Positions 40,214 to 51,077 of a DNA stretch of 64,000 bases are shown here, piece by piece. How positions within the stretch are numbered: the first letter of the stretch is position 1; the number at the start of each line of letters is the position of its first letter. Both the position numbers and the translations under genes were made by a program. This DNA is from an uncultured Alphaproteobacteria bacterium (GTDB lineage: Bacteria > Pseudomonadota > Alphaproteobacteria > Micavibrionales > UBA1664): the NCBI GenBank assembly GCA_943789475.1, contig CALSUG010000006.1, positions 124,001 through 188,000 on the forward strand, read 5' to 3'. The notes below the pieces were generated by a model that had not been told where the DNA came from, did no database searches, and saw nothing but the letters and a program-made list of their open reading frames with translations.

Positions 40214-41010
40214 GGCTAGTTACCTCCCCACAAATCATCATCTTCTTGTTCTTGACGAACGGCAGGCAAGTCATATGCCTCTGGTGGCTTTACCAATATT
40301 TGTGTTGATGATCCCTCTGTCTCATGACGTGAAAATGTAACGCCACTGATCAACATATCTCGTGCAATATTCAAATCTTCATCTTTGGTTGGAACAAGTG
40401 TATTCAATTGCCAATATTCATTCTTGGCCGCGTACCATGACCCGACCGTATAATTGACATGAACGCCTTTGTAACGACGGTGACGAACCTCCCACTCGGC
40501 TCGCTCTTGCATATCAAGGTCGTAGCCATTTTTTTCTGCAATAATGACTAAGGGGCGATAGCGTTTGATTGCATGATCATATGCAATACCTTTTGCATGT
40601 GCATTATCACTCGCACTACTAAGGTCATTGGCTGATGACTGGCCTTTAACGGTAATGATTGAATAACGATCTTGATGCGAAACATCCGCGGATCTCGTTT
40701 CTATATTATGGCCCAATGTTAATTGCCCATTACTACGTTTTGAACTTGGTTGTGCTAAAATCATACCACCAACACCATCTGATATTGGCCTTAAACCACG
40801 ATAACGGCATGCACGCTCAATGAACGCAAATGCTGTTTCGCCTGGCTCAATAGATAATTTTTGAAATGCGCGGCCGACATCACCTGACACCTGAACATTC
40901 ATGTCAAAAGGCTTGAGAACAATCTCAGCGATCTTATCCAATTTCATATTTGTAAATTCATATGGCCCATCAATTGTTGCGGCACAATCAACTAAATCAG
41001 CGAAACGATC
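40009..41010. other. Inverted ~1-kb segment inside the baseplate genes
   Basis: Genes on both sides are on the plus strand in Mu order, but this segment holds gp44-like and the first part of gp45-like on the minus strand. The gp45 halves rejoin well (LFLGADRD from 40004-40213 minus to DRGVVVGIEHPD from 41007 plus) if the segment is flipped. Both ends contain GATC (40009-40012, 41007-41010). No longer inverted repeat is visible. The N-terminal part of gp44 does not reappear at the left junction. Confidence 0.72.
40216..41007 (-). pseudogene. gp44-like baseplate hub protein, N-terminus missing
   Basis: The minus frame is open from the right junction (RFADLVDCAATIDGPYEF at ~41007) to TAA at 40216, ~263 residues. 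An ATG at 40947 lies inside it. DLVDC, PFDM and the FIERACRYRGLRPISDG region match the Mu gp44/P hub family, which carries the central baseplate. The ~75-90 N-terminal residues expected before DLVDC are absent because the inversion breakpoint cuts there. Its stop is 2 bp before the gp45-like start. Confidence 0.72.
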
Positions 41011-41348
41011 GCGGCGTTGTTGTAGGGATTGAACATCCAGATTATAGACCTAAAGATAAAAAGCCAGGGGAAACGATTATTCATGACGCATCAGGGCAGC
41101 AAATTTATTTGAAAGATGACGGATCTATTCATATCAAAACCAATGGAAAACTCACCATCGATGCGAATGAAAAAGTTCGTGTGAATACACCTCGTTTTGA
41201 GGTTACAGGACACATCATTGATAATGTTGATGCCACTGGTCAAACCATGTCTGACATGCGGGATATTTTCAATATTCATACGCATCACGAAAATGATGTT
41301 CAGGGTGAGACAGACCAACCAACCCAACAAATGGGAGGTAGCTCATGA
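41007..41348 (+). pseudogene. gp45-like baseplate assembly protein V, C-terminal part
   Basis: In-frame from the right junction: DRGVVVGIEHPDYRPKDK, GETIIHDASGQQIYLKDDGS and a beta-repetitive tail ending THHENDVQGETDQPTQQ. This is the spike C-terminal half of the gp45 family. An ATG at 40962 gives an open frame but its first ~15 residues are antisense to gp44 coding. It overlaps gp46 by 4 bp (ATGA), as in an intact phage operon. Confidence 0.75.
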
Positions 41349-41830
41349 GAATGATATTAAATGAAAATGGTCTTCTTGATTTTGATTTTGGTGCAACTGG
41401 TATTCGCCAAGATTTAACATTGGAGACGGCTTATCTTTTATCTGTTTTGACAGACCGCCGCGCAGATGTTGATGATGAGTTACCATTCCCAGAAGAACCA
41501 AGTTTATTGCCACCAGATCGTCGCGGGTATGTGGGGGATATTTTAGATGAAAAAGGTCGACTAATAGGCTCTAAATTATGGCTTTTATCTCGTGAAATAA
41601 CATCCGAAAAAACACGTCGTCGCGCTGAAAGATATGTACGTGAATCTGTGCAATGGGCCATAGATGACGGATATGTTTCTGAAAATACTATTAACGCATT
41701 TTACGATAGAGAAAATCACCAGTGCCTCAATATTCTTGTTGAACCTGTCGTCATTGATGGCATCGGTTTCAAACTAAACTTAACCAATGTTTTAACCCCC
41801 AATGTAAACGAGGTTTTAAATGTCATTTAA
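41345..41830 (+). CDS. gp46-like phage baseplate protein
   Basis: A 161-residue intact protein. GIRQDLTLETAYLLSVLTDRRA and GSKLWLLSREITSEKTRRRAE, with YVRESVQWAIDDG, match the Mu gp46 family (baseplate wedge). It overlaps gp45 by 4 bp and gp47 by 11 bp. The reading frame is clean. Without other tail genes it has no known use here. Confidence 0.82.
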   Translation: MRMILNENGLLDFDFGATGIRQDLTLETAYLLSVLTDRRADVDDELPFPEEPSLLPPDRRGYVGDILDEKGRLIGSKLWLLSREITSEKTRRRAERYVRESVQWAIDDGYVSENTINAFYDRENHQCLNILVEPVVIDGIGFKLNLTNVLTPNVNEVLNVI

Positions 41831-42878
41831 TACTGAAACACCACAAACAATTCAACGCCGCCAAGAAGCAGAAGCAGAAATGGTTTTGCCAGGATCAAGT
41901 CCACGCATTGCAAATACACCTGAAGCATTAGTTACACGGGCAACAACACTGGCAGGATATGAACTTCATAAGCATATAGATGAAGAGGCGAAAGAAATTT
42001 TACCGCACACGGCCACACGCACACTTCCCCAACATGGGAGCATGCAATCGGTTGATCAGAAAAGTGAAAATAAGGCTCAAGGTATTGCTCGATTTACAGG
42101 TATTGATGGCGCAATTATACCTGCCCTTACCATCATTCAACGTGCTGATAATGTTCAATTCGTCACCACTGCCGATGTGACAATTGTGGGCACAACAGCA
42201 AATGGTACGATTGAAGCCGTTAATGCAGGTGCAAATGGTAATACACCCGCGGCAACGAACCTTGAATTAATTTCACCTCTTATTGGAATTGAAAGCACCG
42301 TGATTGTTGATGTTGACGGTTTGTCTTTGGGTGCTGATATAGAAAGAGTAGAGCCTTATAGAGAACGTATATTGGAGCAATGGCGACAACCTCCCCATGG
42401 CGGTGCATTGTTTGATTACGCATATTGGGCCAAGGAAGTGGTCGGTGTAACAAGAGCATGGCCATTTCTAAATTTAGTGCAGGGGATTCCTGTTTCAATC
42501 ACTTTTGTTATAGATGATCGAGAAGATATTTTCCCAACCGCGTTAGAGGTAGCCGCCGTTGAAGAATACATTGATTCACAACGACCTGTTGGCGCATTGT
42601 TTGAGGTGTTTGCCCCTACCGCTAAATCAATCGACATGGAGATTGGTTTAAATCCAAATACTGTTGCGGTGCAAGAAACGGTTCGAGCAGAATTAGAAGA
42701 TTTTTTCAAACGTGAGGCCGAGCCAGGAAAGACACTGCGCCTATCTAGATTGCAAGAATCAATTTTGGTGGCCACAGGTGAATTTCATCATGTTTTGATA
42801 ACGCCTAACGCCGATATTGTCGCGGATGAATCTGAACTACCGATCCTTGGGACAATCACATGGAGTTTAGCGACATGA
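41820..42878 (+). CDS. gp47-like baseplate J protein
   Basis: A 352-residue intact protein of the baseplate J family: ARFTGIDGAIIPALTIIQRADN, GTIEAVNAGANGNTPA, ERVEPYRERILEQWRQPPHGG and the AYWAKEVVGVTRAW block are typical. It forms part of the baseplate wedge of contractile tails. It overlaps gp48 by 4 bp (ATGA). Confidence 0.88.
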   Translation: MSFNTETPQTIQRRQEAEAEMVLPGSSPRIANTPEALVTRATTLAGYELHKHIDEEAKEILPHTATRTLPQHGSMQSVDQKSENKAQGIARFTGIDGAIIPALTIIQRADNVQFVTTADVTIVGTTANGTIEAVNAGANGNTPAATNLELISPLIGIESTVIVDVDGLSLGADIERVEPYRERILEQWRQPPHGGALFDYAYWAKEVVGVTRAWPFLNLVQGIPVSITFVIDDREDIFPTALEVAAVEEYIDSQRPVGALFEVFAPTAKSIDMEIGLNPNTVAVQETVRAELEDFFKREAEPGKTLRLSRLQESILVATGEFHHVLITPNADIVADESELPILGTITWSLAT

Positions 42879-43513
42879 TCCGCACCCAAGAACATTATCT
42901 TAACTTGCTTTTAAATGATTTTTTGCCAGTGGGACAGTTGGACAAAAGTCCTGAGAGCAATATTGCTAAAGTGTTAAGTATTCCTGCAAAAGAATTTGCT
43001 TATATCGATGCCAGGACAAAATTGTTGCGTCAGGAATCGGATCCGCGCACGACTTATCATTTGTTGGATGAGTGGGAATTTTGTGCAGGGTTACCTGATG
43101 CATGTGATGTGGGTGAAAAGACATTAGAAGAACGCCGCAATCGTCTTTTTCAAAAAGTCACGTCTGTTGGTGGTGCATCACGCCAGTATTTCAAACAGAT
43201 TGCCGAAAATCTTGGATATGACACAACGATTGAAGAGTACAGACCATTGGAATGTGGTGATTTTGAATGTGGTGACTATACGGTTGAACAAGCGGACGGT
43301 GTTTTGCTTTACGGATTATCCGACACATTAAATCATACATTTGATTGGAACATGCGTGTTCACGGTCACCGTATTACCCCCTTTGAATGTGGGGTGAGCG
43401 AGTGCGGTGATTATATGGCCAACATTACAGAAGCAGAAGATTTGGCATGCATTTTATCAAACCTTAAACCTGCACATACACATTTATCAACAATCTATGA
43501 AGAGGAGGAATAA
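42875..43513 (+). CDS. gp48-like (YmfQ/DUF2313) tail protein
   Basis: A ~212-residue protein starting at ATG 42875 (MIRTQEHYLNLLLNDFLP), overlapping the gp47 stop; an in-frame ATG at 42860 adds five residues. The sequence TYHLLDEWEFCAGLPDACD and RNRLFQKVTSVGGASRQYFKQ match the DUF2313 family, with repeated ECGDF/ECGDY motifs at the end. It joins the baseplate to the tail fibre. Intact. Confidence 0.84.
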   Translation: MIRTQEHYLNLLLNDFLPVGQLDKSPESNIAKVLSIPAKEFAYIDARTKLLRQESDPRTTYHLLDEWEFCAGLPDACDVGEKTLEERRNRLFQKVTSVGGASRQYFKQIAENLGYDTTIEEYRPLECGDFECGDYTVEQADGVLLYGLSDTLNHTFDWNMRVHGHRITPFECGVSECGDYMANITEAEDLACILSNLKPAHTHLSTIYEEEE

Positions 43514-43515
43514 AC

Positions 43516-43983
43516 ATGGAATATGTCCCACCAATTAACGGCGATCAGGGTGATCCAGATCGCGCCTATATAAACAAAGATCCATTAAACGTAGACCCAA
43601 ATTTACGCCGTGGATCACAACCACCTGCGGCGGCTATTGAGCATCCAATGCGTGAAATTACAAATGTCATCACTGCGGCAGGCTTGACACCTGATGGTGG
43701 CGATTTAACCCAATTATCACAAGCAATTGCTGCATTAATTTTAGCGAATGCGACAAGTGTTGATCCTGCGACTACAACTGCGGCAGGTATTGTTGAAAAC
43801 GCAACACCAAGTGAGGTGAAAAACGAAACCGCAGGTAAAAACATCATCGCTGATAATGCTAAACACATTAATGGTGTAGCCAAGGCGTTTGGATCATTCA
43901 ATGGTAAATTGGGCGTATCTATTTTTAACAGTTACGGCATTGCAAGCATTGTTCGTAATTCGTCTGGTGTTTATCTGTCATAA
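43516..43983 (+). pseudogene. Tail-fibre / collar protein, truncated
   Basis: 155 residues start well (PPINGDQGDPDRAYINKDPL, a fibre N-terminus) with a typical middle and end abruptly in AFGSFNGKLGVSIFNSYGIA...SGVYL followed by a stop. Phage fibres continue here with a beta-rich stretch. The last residues are encoded by DNA that also codes the end of the GGDEF frame on the other strand, so the phage sequence ends at ~43978. The prophage boundary cuts this gene. Confidence 0.75.
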
Positions 43984-44437
43984 TAATAACAAATTCATCA
44001 CCGCCAGGATTTCCAAGAATATCTGTTTCACGAAAACCAAATTTTTTAATAACCTCTGCAAATTTTTCGAGCGCCTGATCACCAACCTGCAAATTATAAT
44101 CATCATTAATTCGTTTAAAACCAGCCAAATCAATACTAACGATTACACCACCCTTTGATTGTCCACGATCAATTCGATTTTGCTCTTGTGAAAGCGCCTT
44201 TTCAAAACCACGATCATTAAGCAACCCTGTTAATTGCTTTGTATTTACAAGATTACTCAACTGTTCAATAAGAACATCTCTTTGATGTATAGCAAGTGCT
44301 TGATTATTTATCTCACCTGCCATTTCCCACAACAGATCCTCCGCGTGCTCTACATCACGTGGCCTCTCCCCTCTCGTAAGCTTACTCATAATATTGACCG
44401 CTTGATTAGATAAAATTCTTGTGTCTGTTGGTTTCAT
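43925..44437 (-). pseudogene. GGDEF protein, C-terminus lost at the prophage edge
   Basis: From ATG 44437 the protein runs 170 residues: a helical N-terminus with TRGERPRDVEHAED, then a GGDEF domain start (DRGFEKALSQEQNRID, VIVSIDLAGFKRINDDYN, GNPGGDEFVIIM). The domain should go on for ~80 more residues. Instead it enters prophage sequence after GGDEFVIIMTD and stops. The GGDEF active-site motif is intact but the fold is incomplete. The missing end is not recognisable at the left side of the remnant. Confidence 0.78.
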
Positions 44438-44505
44438 AATTACATTTATACGCAATATTTATTTTTATGTCAATATACAACCGCACAAAAGTTTAAAAAA
44501 AATAA

Positions 44506-44537
44506 TTGACATATTCAAAAAATTTATTTACTATACT
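44506..44537 (+). promoter_or_regulatory. Possible promoter of the orphan gene at 44568
   Basis: TTGACA at 44506-44511 and TATACT at 44532-44537 are good boxes, but the 20-bp spacer is longer than optimal. TTTACT at 44527 would give 15 bp. The stretch is strongly A+T-rich. Confidence 0.4.
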
Positions 44538-44567
44538 CCAACACTAATTAAACAACAGGTAAAAAAG

Positions 44568-45452
44568 ATGACAAAAAAACCATTTAACGAAAACGCACCA
44601 GACCTACAAACAACCCTCGAACAATACGAGAAAGCCTTTGCAGGTCAACTCATCGAAATTGCCGTTGGTCAAGACAAACTGAAAACAATGTTTGATGAGC
44701 ATCCTGATTTTCAGGAAGATAAATATGATGGTATGCCATCAATGAAGATCGCACAAAAACTTGGTATCATTTCTGATGAAACTGCGGATGCATTACTCGT
44801 TCTTCAAGCCGGTGTTCGCATGGCATATAATGCACAAAAAATGACCAAAGCCCTACAAGGTGAAGAAGTAGAAACAATTAAAATTGAAAAGCACAGCGTT
44901 GATTTTATGAATGGTGATTTATTCGACGCACGTTTCAAGGCACTTAAATTTGGTGGCTCAGATCAAGTTGTTGATGCACAAGCATCATATGCAATGTCAC
45001 AAGTTGCCCTTAACGAATTATCATCTGATTTAACTTACTTATCAAAACTTGAATCTGGTGAAAAAAAAGGGTTTGAGGATACAGAAAGCATCGTAAAACA
45101 TAGAATATCAATGTGGGATGGCGCACCAGATACCTTTGCAAAATACGGTGCAGAACTTATCACACAAGCAGCCCAACAACTTGCATCAGAACCCGCTCTT
45201 CAAGAAAACGTTGCAAAAAATGTGCAAGATCTTGCCGCATATTTAATGCCTAAAAATGCAAATGAAGTATCTCTGAAGCCTGTACATTTTGCCACACAAG
45301 ATATCTATGATGCGGTCAGAACTGCTCATGACGAAGTGAAGGCAATTGGAGCGCATCATGTAGTAACGCCTCACCTCATGTACTTTATTGAGGATGCTAC
45401 TCTTAAATCTCAAGCACCAGACGGAAAAATATCACCATCTTTAGATTTTTAA
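44568..45452 (+). CDS. Hypothetical protein, 294 aa
   Basis: The ATG at 44568 is preferred; an upstream frame extension of 49 residues has no SD support and is A+T-rich non-coding sequence. The protein is soluble, mainly helical and acidic (YEKAFAGQLIEIAVGQDKL, ADALLVLQAGVRMAYNAQKM). No domain recognised. It has its own terminator and perhaps its own promoter, so it is a monocistronic unit just right of the prophage edge. Confidence 0.65.
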   Translation: MTKKPFNENAPDLQTTLEQYEKAFAGQLIEIAVGQDKLKTMFDEHPDFQEDKYDGMPSMKIAQKLGIISDETADALLVLQAGVRMAYNAQKMTKALQGEEVETIKIEKHSVDFMNGDLFDARFKALKFGGSDQVVDAQASYAMSQVALNELSSDLTYLSKLESGEKKGFEDTESIVKHRISMWDGAPDTFAKYGAELITQAAQQLASEPALQENVAKNVQDLAAYLMPKNANEVSLKPVHFATQDIYDAVRTAHDEVKAIGAHHVVTPHLMYFIEDATLKSQAPDGKISPSLDF

Positions 45453-45485
45453 TAAAAATTAAAAACGAAATCTATAAATCAAAAT

Positions 45486-45517
45486 ACCCATCCATGAATT
45501 TGGTGGGTGTTTTTTTA
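45486..45517 (+). terminator. Rho-independent terminator
   Basis: ACCCATCC pairs with GGTGGGT (one bulged base) across a short loop (45486-45508) and is followed by a run of seven T (45510-45516). It ends the 294-aa gene. Confidence 0.75.
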
Positions 45518-45539
45518 TGTCCGTGATATTCTATTCTTA

Positions 45540-46487
45540 ATGAATAAAGATAATATCCTCCCCCTTCTCACTTCACCGCAAAATTGGCAGTGGGGCGAAT
45601 TTAAAAATAACGACAGACAACAAATTCGCTATGGATGGAATGCACCCGATGATCCAAAGGCGTTGATTATAATTGCCGAGGGACGCACGGAATGCATTGA
45701 AGAATATTTTGAAATCATTCGCGAATTAAATGCCAAAGGATATGCGTGCGCAATTATGGATTGGCAAGGACACGGTTTATCCTATCGTCATTTTGATGAC
45801 AATAGCCGTCAACATTCATACGGTTTTGATCGTGACATTGATGAATTTTCATTATTCTTATCCAAAATAGATGGGATTCAAGAATTGAAAGAATTACCAA
45901 AAGTACTGATGGCACATTCAATGGGGGGGAATATCACATTACGTTATATGGCGGAAAACCCTGATACTTTTAAATGTGCCTATCTCATTGCTCCAATGCT
46001 TGGCCTTCAACCAAAGCGAATTATTAAATACATCGCCCCAATAATCTTGCGTGCCGCCTCGTCACTCAAGCGAATGCACAAACATGCCTTGGGGCAAACA
46101 AAGTGGAATGAAACATTCGCCAATATTGCAAAACACAAGGTCTCAAGCGACCCCATACGCCGAAACAAACAGCCTTATTTATTCAAAACACAACCTGAAC
46201 TCAGGTGTGGTGGTGTAACCTTTGGATGGCTACACCACGCATTACAATCCATCGCGATGCTACAAACCTCAGAGCTATGCAACAAAATCACAACACCCAC
46301 ATTCATCGCCATTGCCGGAAAGGATGTGGTTGTTGATAATCAAAAATCAAAAAACACAGCTACCTTATTACCCAAATGTGAAACACAAATATTCGATGGT
46401 GCAGAACATCAAATCCACGCCGAACGTGATGAAATTAGGAATGTTCTTCTAGACAGCCTACATGATTTTTTTGGAAAACACTTGTAA
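45540..46487 (+). CDS. Alpha/beta hydrolase (monoacylglycerol-lipase-like)
   Basis: A 315-residue hydrolase. The ATG at 45540 is chosen; an earlier in-frame start lies in the terminator. It has the nucleophile motif AHSMGG, a DWQGHGLS strand-turn, and the late acid/histidine region (AGKDVVVDNQKS, GAEHQIHAE). The family acts on acyl esters; the substrate is unknown. A second related gene follows 31 bp later. Confidence 0.85.
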   Translation: MNKDNILPLLTSPQNWQWGEFKNNDRQQIRYGWNAPDDPKALIIIAEGRTECIEEYFEIIRELNAKGYACAIMDWQGHGLSYRHFDDNSRQHSYGFDRDIDEFSLFLSKIDGIQELKELPKVLMAHSMGGNITLRYMAENPDTFKCAYLIAPMLGLQPKRIIKYIAPIILRAASSLKRMHKHALGQTKWNETFANIAKHKVSSDPIRRNKQPYLFKTQPELRCGGVTFGWLHHALQSIAMLQTSELCNKITTPTFIAIAGKDVVVDNQKSKNTATLLPKCETQIFDGAEHQIHAERDEIRNVLLDSLHDFFGKHL

Positions 46488-46518
46488 TTTACCATAATTT
46501 ATTGCTATTCTCATCTCT

Positions 46519-47622
46519 ATGAACAAAGATGAAATTATAGATACACTAAGACATGATCCAAAGGCAGAGGATTTACGCACGCATTTCCTTAACGACCTGA
46601 ATGATATCAATTTTAACCGATTGATTAATGATCATTTGACACCCCCTACCGATTGGCATGAAGGTGATTATACCACATCTGATGGATGGAAATTACGCCA
46701 TACATTTTCATCCATAGCAAATCCAAAAGCATTGCTTGTCATTTTACAAGGACGCGCCCAATCCGCACATGAATATTACGATTTCATCAATCGTGCACAT
46801 GATAAAGGTTATGCCGTATTCACATTTGATCGTCGTTCACACGGTAATTCGCAACAATATTTCACCGATGGACGTACCGACCACCATATTCCCGACATTA
46901 TGTTACAGGTCAGTGACGTTGCCGAAATCATGGAACATGTTGTTAAGCCATCTCAATATGGCAACCTGCCTCGTGCTATCGTTGGGCATTCAATGGGGGG
47001 CGCGGAAACCGCGTCACATTTAAAAACATATCAAGATGATTTTAAAGCCGCAGTTTACCTCGCCCCGATGTTTGCTATACATGTAGGACAAAACAAAGTG
47101 AGTAATTTTCTCTTACGCAAGTTACAAACTCCAATCTTGTGGAATGTAAAAAATGTCGGCCCACACATATCAGCAAAACTTCTTAACTGGTTCGGGCAAG
47201 AACATTTAGGTTTAGAAAGTCGTGCCAAGTTTTCATCACCATGGGATATGGCCATTGAAAAAGAAACATTCTCTCCACGAAAAAGTGATGATCTCGTTGG
47301 ACAATCAATCCAACCAACATTAACGACATTAAGACGTGCAAAGCAAGTTGGCACACCCACATGGGGAACAGCACAAGAATGCCTTCGTATGACAAGCATG
47401 ATCCAACAAAAAGGATTTTTTGACGATATAAAAACACCGAGCCTTAATCTATTGTCTGAGGTCGATTTTGCAAATGATACACCGCTAATGCAGGAAATGA
47501 GTAAAGACACAGGCATGGAAACTGTTGTTATGCCAGGACGTCATCAAACATTAAACGAAGTTCCGGATATAAAAGAAGAGGCATATACGCGCATGTTTAA
47601 TTTTTTAAAGATGCATCTTTAA
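46519..47622 (+). CDS. Second alpha/beta hydrolase (paralogue)
   Basis: A 367-residue protein with VGHSMGG as nucleophile elbow, FDRRSHGNS as the oxyanion-side motif and MPGRHQTLNE for the catalytic His. It resembles the upstream hydrolase in order of motifs and N-terminal WKLRHTF start, so the pair probably arose by duplication. It is longer by ~50 residues at the N-terminus. Substrate unknown. Confidence 0.83.
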   Translation: MNKDEIIDTLRHDPKAEDLRTHFLNDLNDINFNRLINDHLTPPTDWHEGDYTTSDGWKLRHTFSSIANPKALLVILQGRAQSAHEYYDFINRAHDKGYAVFTFDRRSHGNSQQYFTDGRTDHHIPDIMLQVSDVAEIMEHVVKPSQYGNLPRAIVGHSMGGAETASHLKTYQDDFKAAVYLAPMFAIHVGQNKVSNFLLRKLQTPILWNVKNVGPHISAKLLNWFGQEHLGLESRAKFSSPWDMAIEKETFSPRKSDDLVGQSIQPTLTTLRRAKQVGTPTWGTAQECLRMTSMIQQKGFFDDIKTPSLNLLSEVDFANDTPLMQEMSKDTGMETVVMPGRHQTLNEVPDIKEEAYTRMFNFLKMHL

Positions 47623-47681
47623 ACCTTCACTAAACACTGTTATGATATTTTTAAGTCATTTTAATAAAAGGATAAATCGAC

Positions 47682-47906
47682 ATGGCACTAGAATATAAAC
47701 GATTAAGCGACCGCATTTTATTCGCATTGGAATTGGCTGTTGAACAAGATGACATCAGCATCGCCGATCACTTGGTTGCAGCAATGGAACAAGCCATTAC
47801 ACGTGCAACAGGTGGGCAAGGTTTTGTTGAGCGTCGTGAATTGGCACCAGAATACGATGCAGTATTATCACAATATGATGAATTAAAAGCCAACCAAGGC
47901 AAGTAA
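47682..47906 (+). CDS. Small conserved-type helical protein
   Basis: A 74-residue protein (LSDRILFALELAVEQDDISI, AMEQAITRATGGQGFVERRE). SD AAAGGATAAA precedes it. It looks like a small helical protein common in Alphaproteobacteria, but the function is unknown. Confidence 0.65.
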   Translation: MALEYKRLSDRILFALELAVEQDDISIADHLVAAMEQAITRATGGQGFVERRELAPEYDAVLSQYDELKANQGK

Positions 47907-47975
47907 TCACGCGCTATATCATTGATATAGATTCATCTTCCGAAAACACAGTGACATCAAGTTCCTGTGCTTTTT

Positions 47976-48395
47976 TTATTTTGGCTGCCACCCTATTGGT
48001 TTGTAAAAATTATAATCTCCCTCAGCAACATAGTGATTAATATCAATAAATTCGAACCCCACAGGAATTTGATGATTATTTTCTTTTAACCAATCTCGAA
48101 CGACCGCATAAACACGCCGAGAGGCATCTGTATTAGGCAAAAATTCCATTTCAGAACACCACTCTAGAAATGAATATCCTTCTTTTCTAGAGGTTACAGA
48201 ATGAATTTTTGAAGCTCCATTTTTAAAAATGAACCATTCTGAACTATGTTTTTCACCAGAATAAACCCTTAAATAAGCATCCACATCGCCGATATTCACA
48301 ACTTCAAACTTATAGCCATTTTCATCTTGTTCACATTGAGGATTCGTTCTCCCCTGCACTAATTTTTGGAAAATATCTTTGGCGCGCTGTAGCAT
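47976..48395 (-). CDS. Hypothetical protein, 139 aa
   Basis: Unrecognised. Soluble mixed alpha/beta protein with aromatic-rich C-terminus (HYVAEGDYNFYKPIGWQPK). It lies 19 bp after ligA in the same direction, so it may share its transcript. Confidence 0.55.
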   Translation of the reverse strand: MLQRAKDIFQKLVQGRTNPQCEQDENGYKFEVVNIGDVDAYLRVYSGEKHSSEWFIFKNGASKIHSVTSRKEGYSFLEWCSEMEFLPNTDASRRVYAVVRDWLKENNHQIPVGFEFIDINHYVAEGDYNFYKPIGWQPK

Positions 48396-48414
48396 GTCAC
48401 CAAGATACAGCAGG

Positions 48415-50457
<2,043 letters not shown>

Positions 50458-50525
50458 TTATTTTTTAGCATGTTGCGAGAGCATATCAAACAACGGAAGA
50501 CACAGAGTGCACTGAAAATTTAAAT

Positions 50526-50933
50526 CTATACCATATTAATGTTCTTCAAAATATCCCCAATAAAAATTCCCAATAACGTACCTTCAGTTAACAAAAACAC
50601 AAAAAATAATATTGCCAAAACAAATGGAACTATAGCAAGTTTAATCATTCTACGTTTATCTTGATTGATCTCTCTTTGTTTTTTGCTGTTCGTCGTGAAG
50701 CCCTCATCACATTCATCTTTTACTCCCCAAAATAAAGATCCGATAAAAATCAACATAGTGAACATAAATAAAATTAAACAGAATAAATAACATGTTTGAG
50801 CATATATTGATGGGCTCTCTAAGTTTGTAAAAAACAACACTGACGAAGTAATACCAGAAGTCGATAGAGTCAATATTGATGCGTAAAGAGTTCGAAAATT
50901 TTGCGCGAATGCAGGAAAGGCTTCAGCGTTCAT
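50526..50933 (-). CDS. Hypothetical membrane protein
   Basis: Start chosen at ATG 50933, behind AAGGAA, giving ~135 residues; an ATG 21 codons upstream lacks such support. Three hydrophobic segments (TSGITSSVLFFTNL weakly, CYLFCLILFMFTMLIFIGSLF, AIVPFVLAILFFVFLL). A cytoplasmic basic loop (NSKKQREINQDKRRM) separates the last two. Unrecognised. Confidence 0.6.
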   Translation of the reverse strand: MNAEAFPAFAQNFRTLYASILTLSTSGITSSVLFFTNLESPSIYAQTCYLFCLILFMFTMLIFIGSLFWGVKDECDEGFTTNSKKQREINQDKRRMIKLAIVPFVLAILFFVFLLTEGTLLGIFIGDILKNINMV

Positions 50934-51077
50934 AAATATTCCTTTTAAAATGTTAAAGATATTTATAGTTTTAACATTAAGCGACCACTTCTTCAAATTA
51001 GCGTGTGCTTTTCTTTTTTACCGCGTTAACAATATAAACAAGTGACTTCACGATATAATGTGTTTAGATCTATTTTT

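Larger units (their letters stand above)
36659..43983. mobile_element. Remnant of a Mu-like prophage
   Basis: Gene order from a repressor (minus) through a Ner-like regulator (plus) to gp43, gp44, gp45, gp46, gp47, gp48 and tail-fibre homologues is that of a Mu-like phage. Transposase A and B, head, portal, protease, sheath, tube and tape-measure genes are absent. The repressor, gp43, gp44, gp45 and fibre genes are broken. The right edge is sharp: fibre coding meets a truncated GGDEF gene at ~43980. The left edge is not clear; I placed it at the HTH fragment. No flanking duplication is recognisable. Confidence 0.8.

Noticed and set aside
40009-41010. Programmed DNA invertase switch
   Set aside because: No inverted repeat longer than GATC at the ends and no invertase gene nearby; gp44 lost its N-terminus, which a clean switch would not cause.
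40962-41348. Complete small gene starting at ATG 40962
   Set aside because: The first ~15 residues are antisense to the gp44 homologue; homology to gp45 begins only at the junction 41007.
44421-44567. N-terminal extension of the 294-aa orphan
   Set aside because: A+T-rich sequence with promoter-like boxes and no SD; the ATG at 44568 is better.
51042-51077. Longer start of the EamA transporter
   Set aside because: The extra twelve residues break the usual short cytoplasmic N-terminus; ATG 51078 is adequate.
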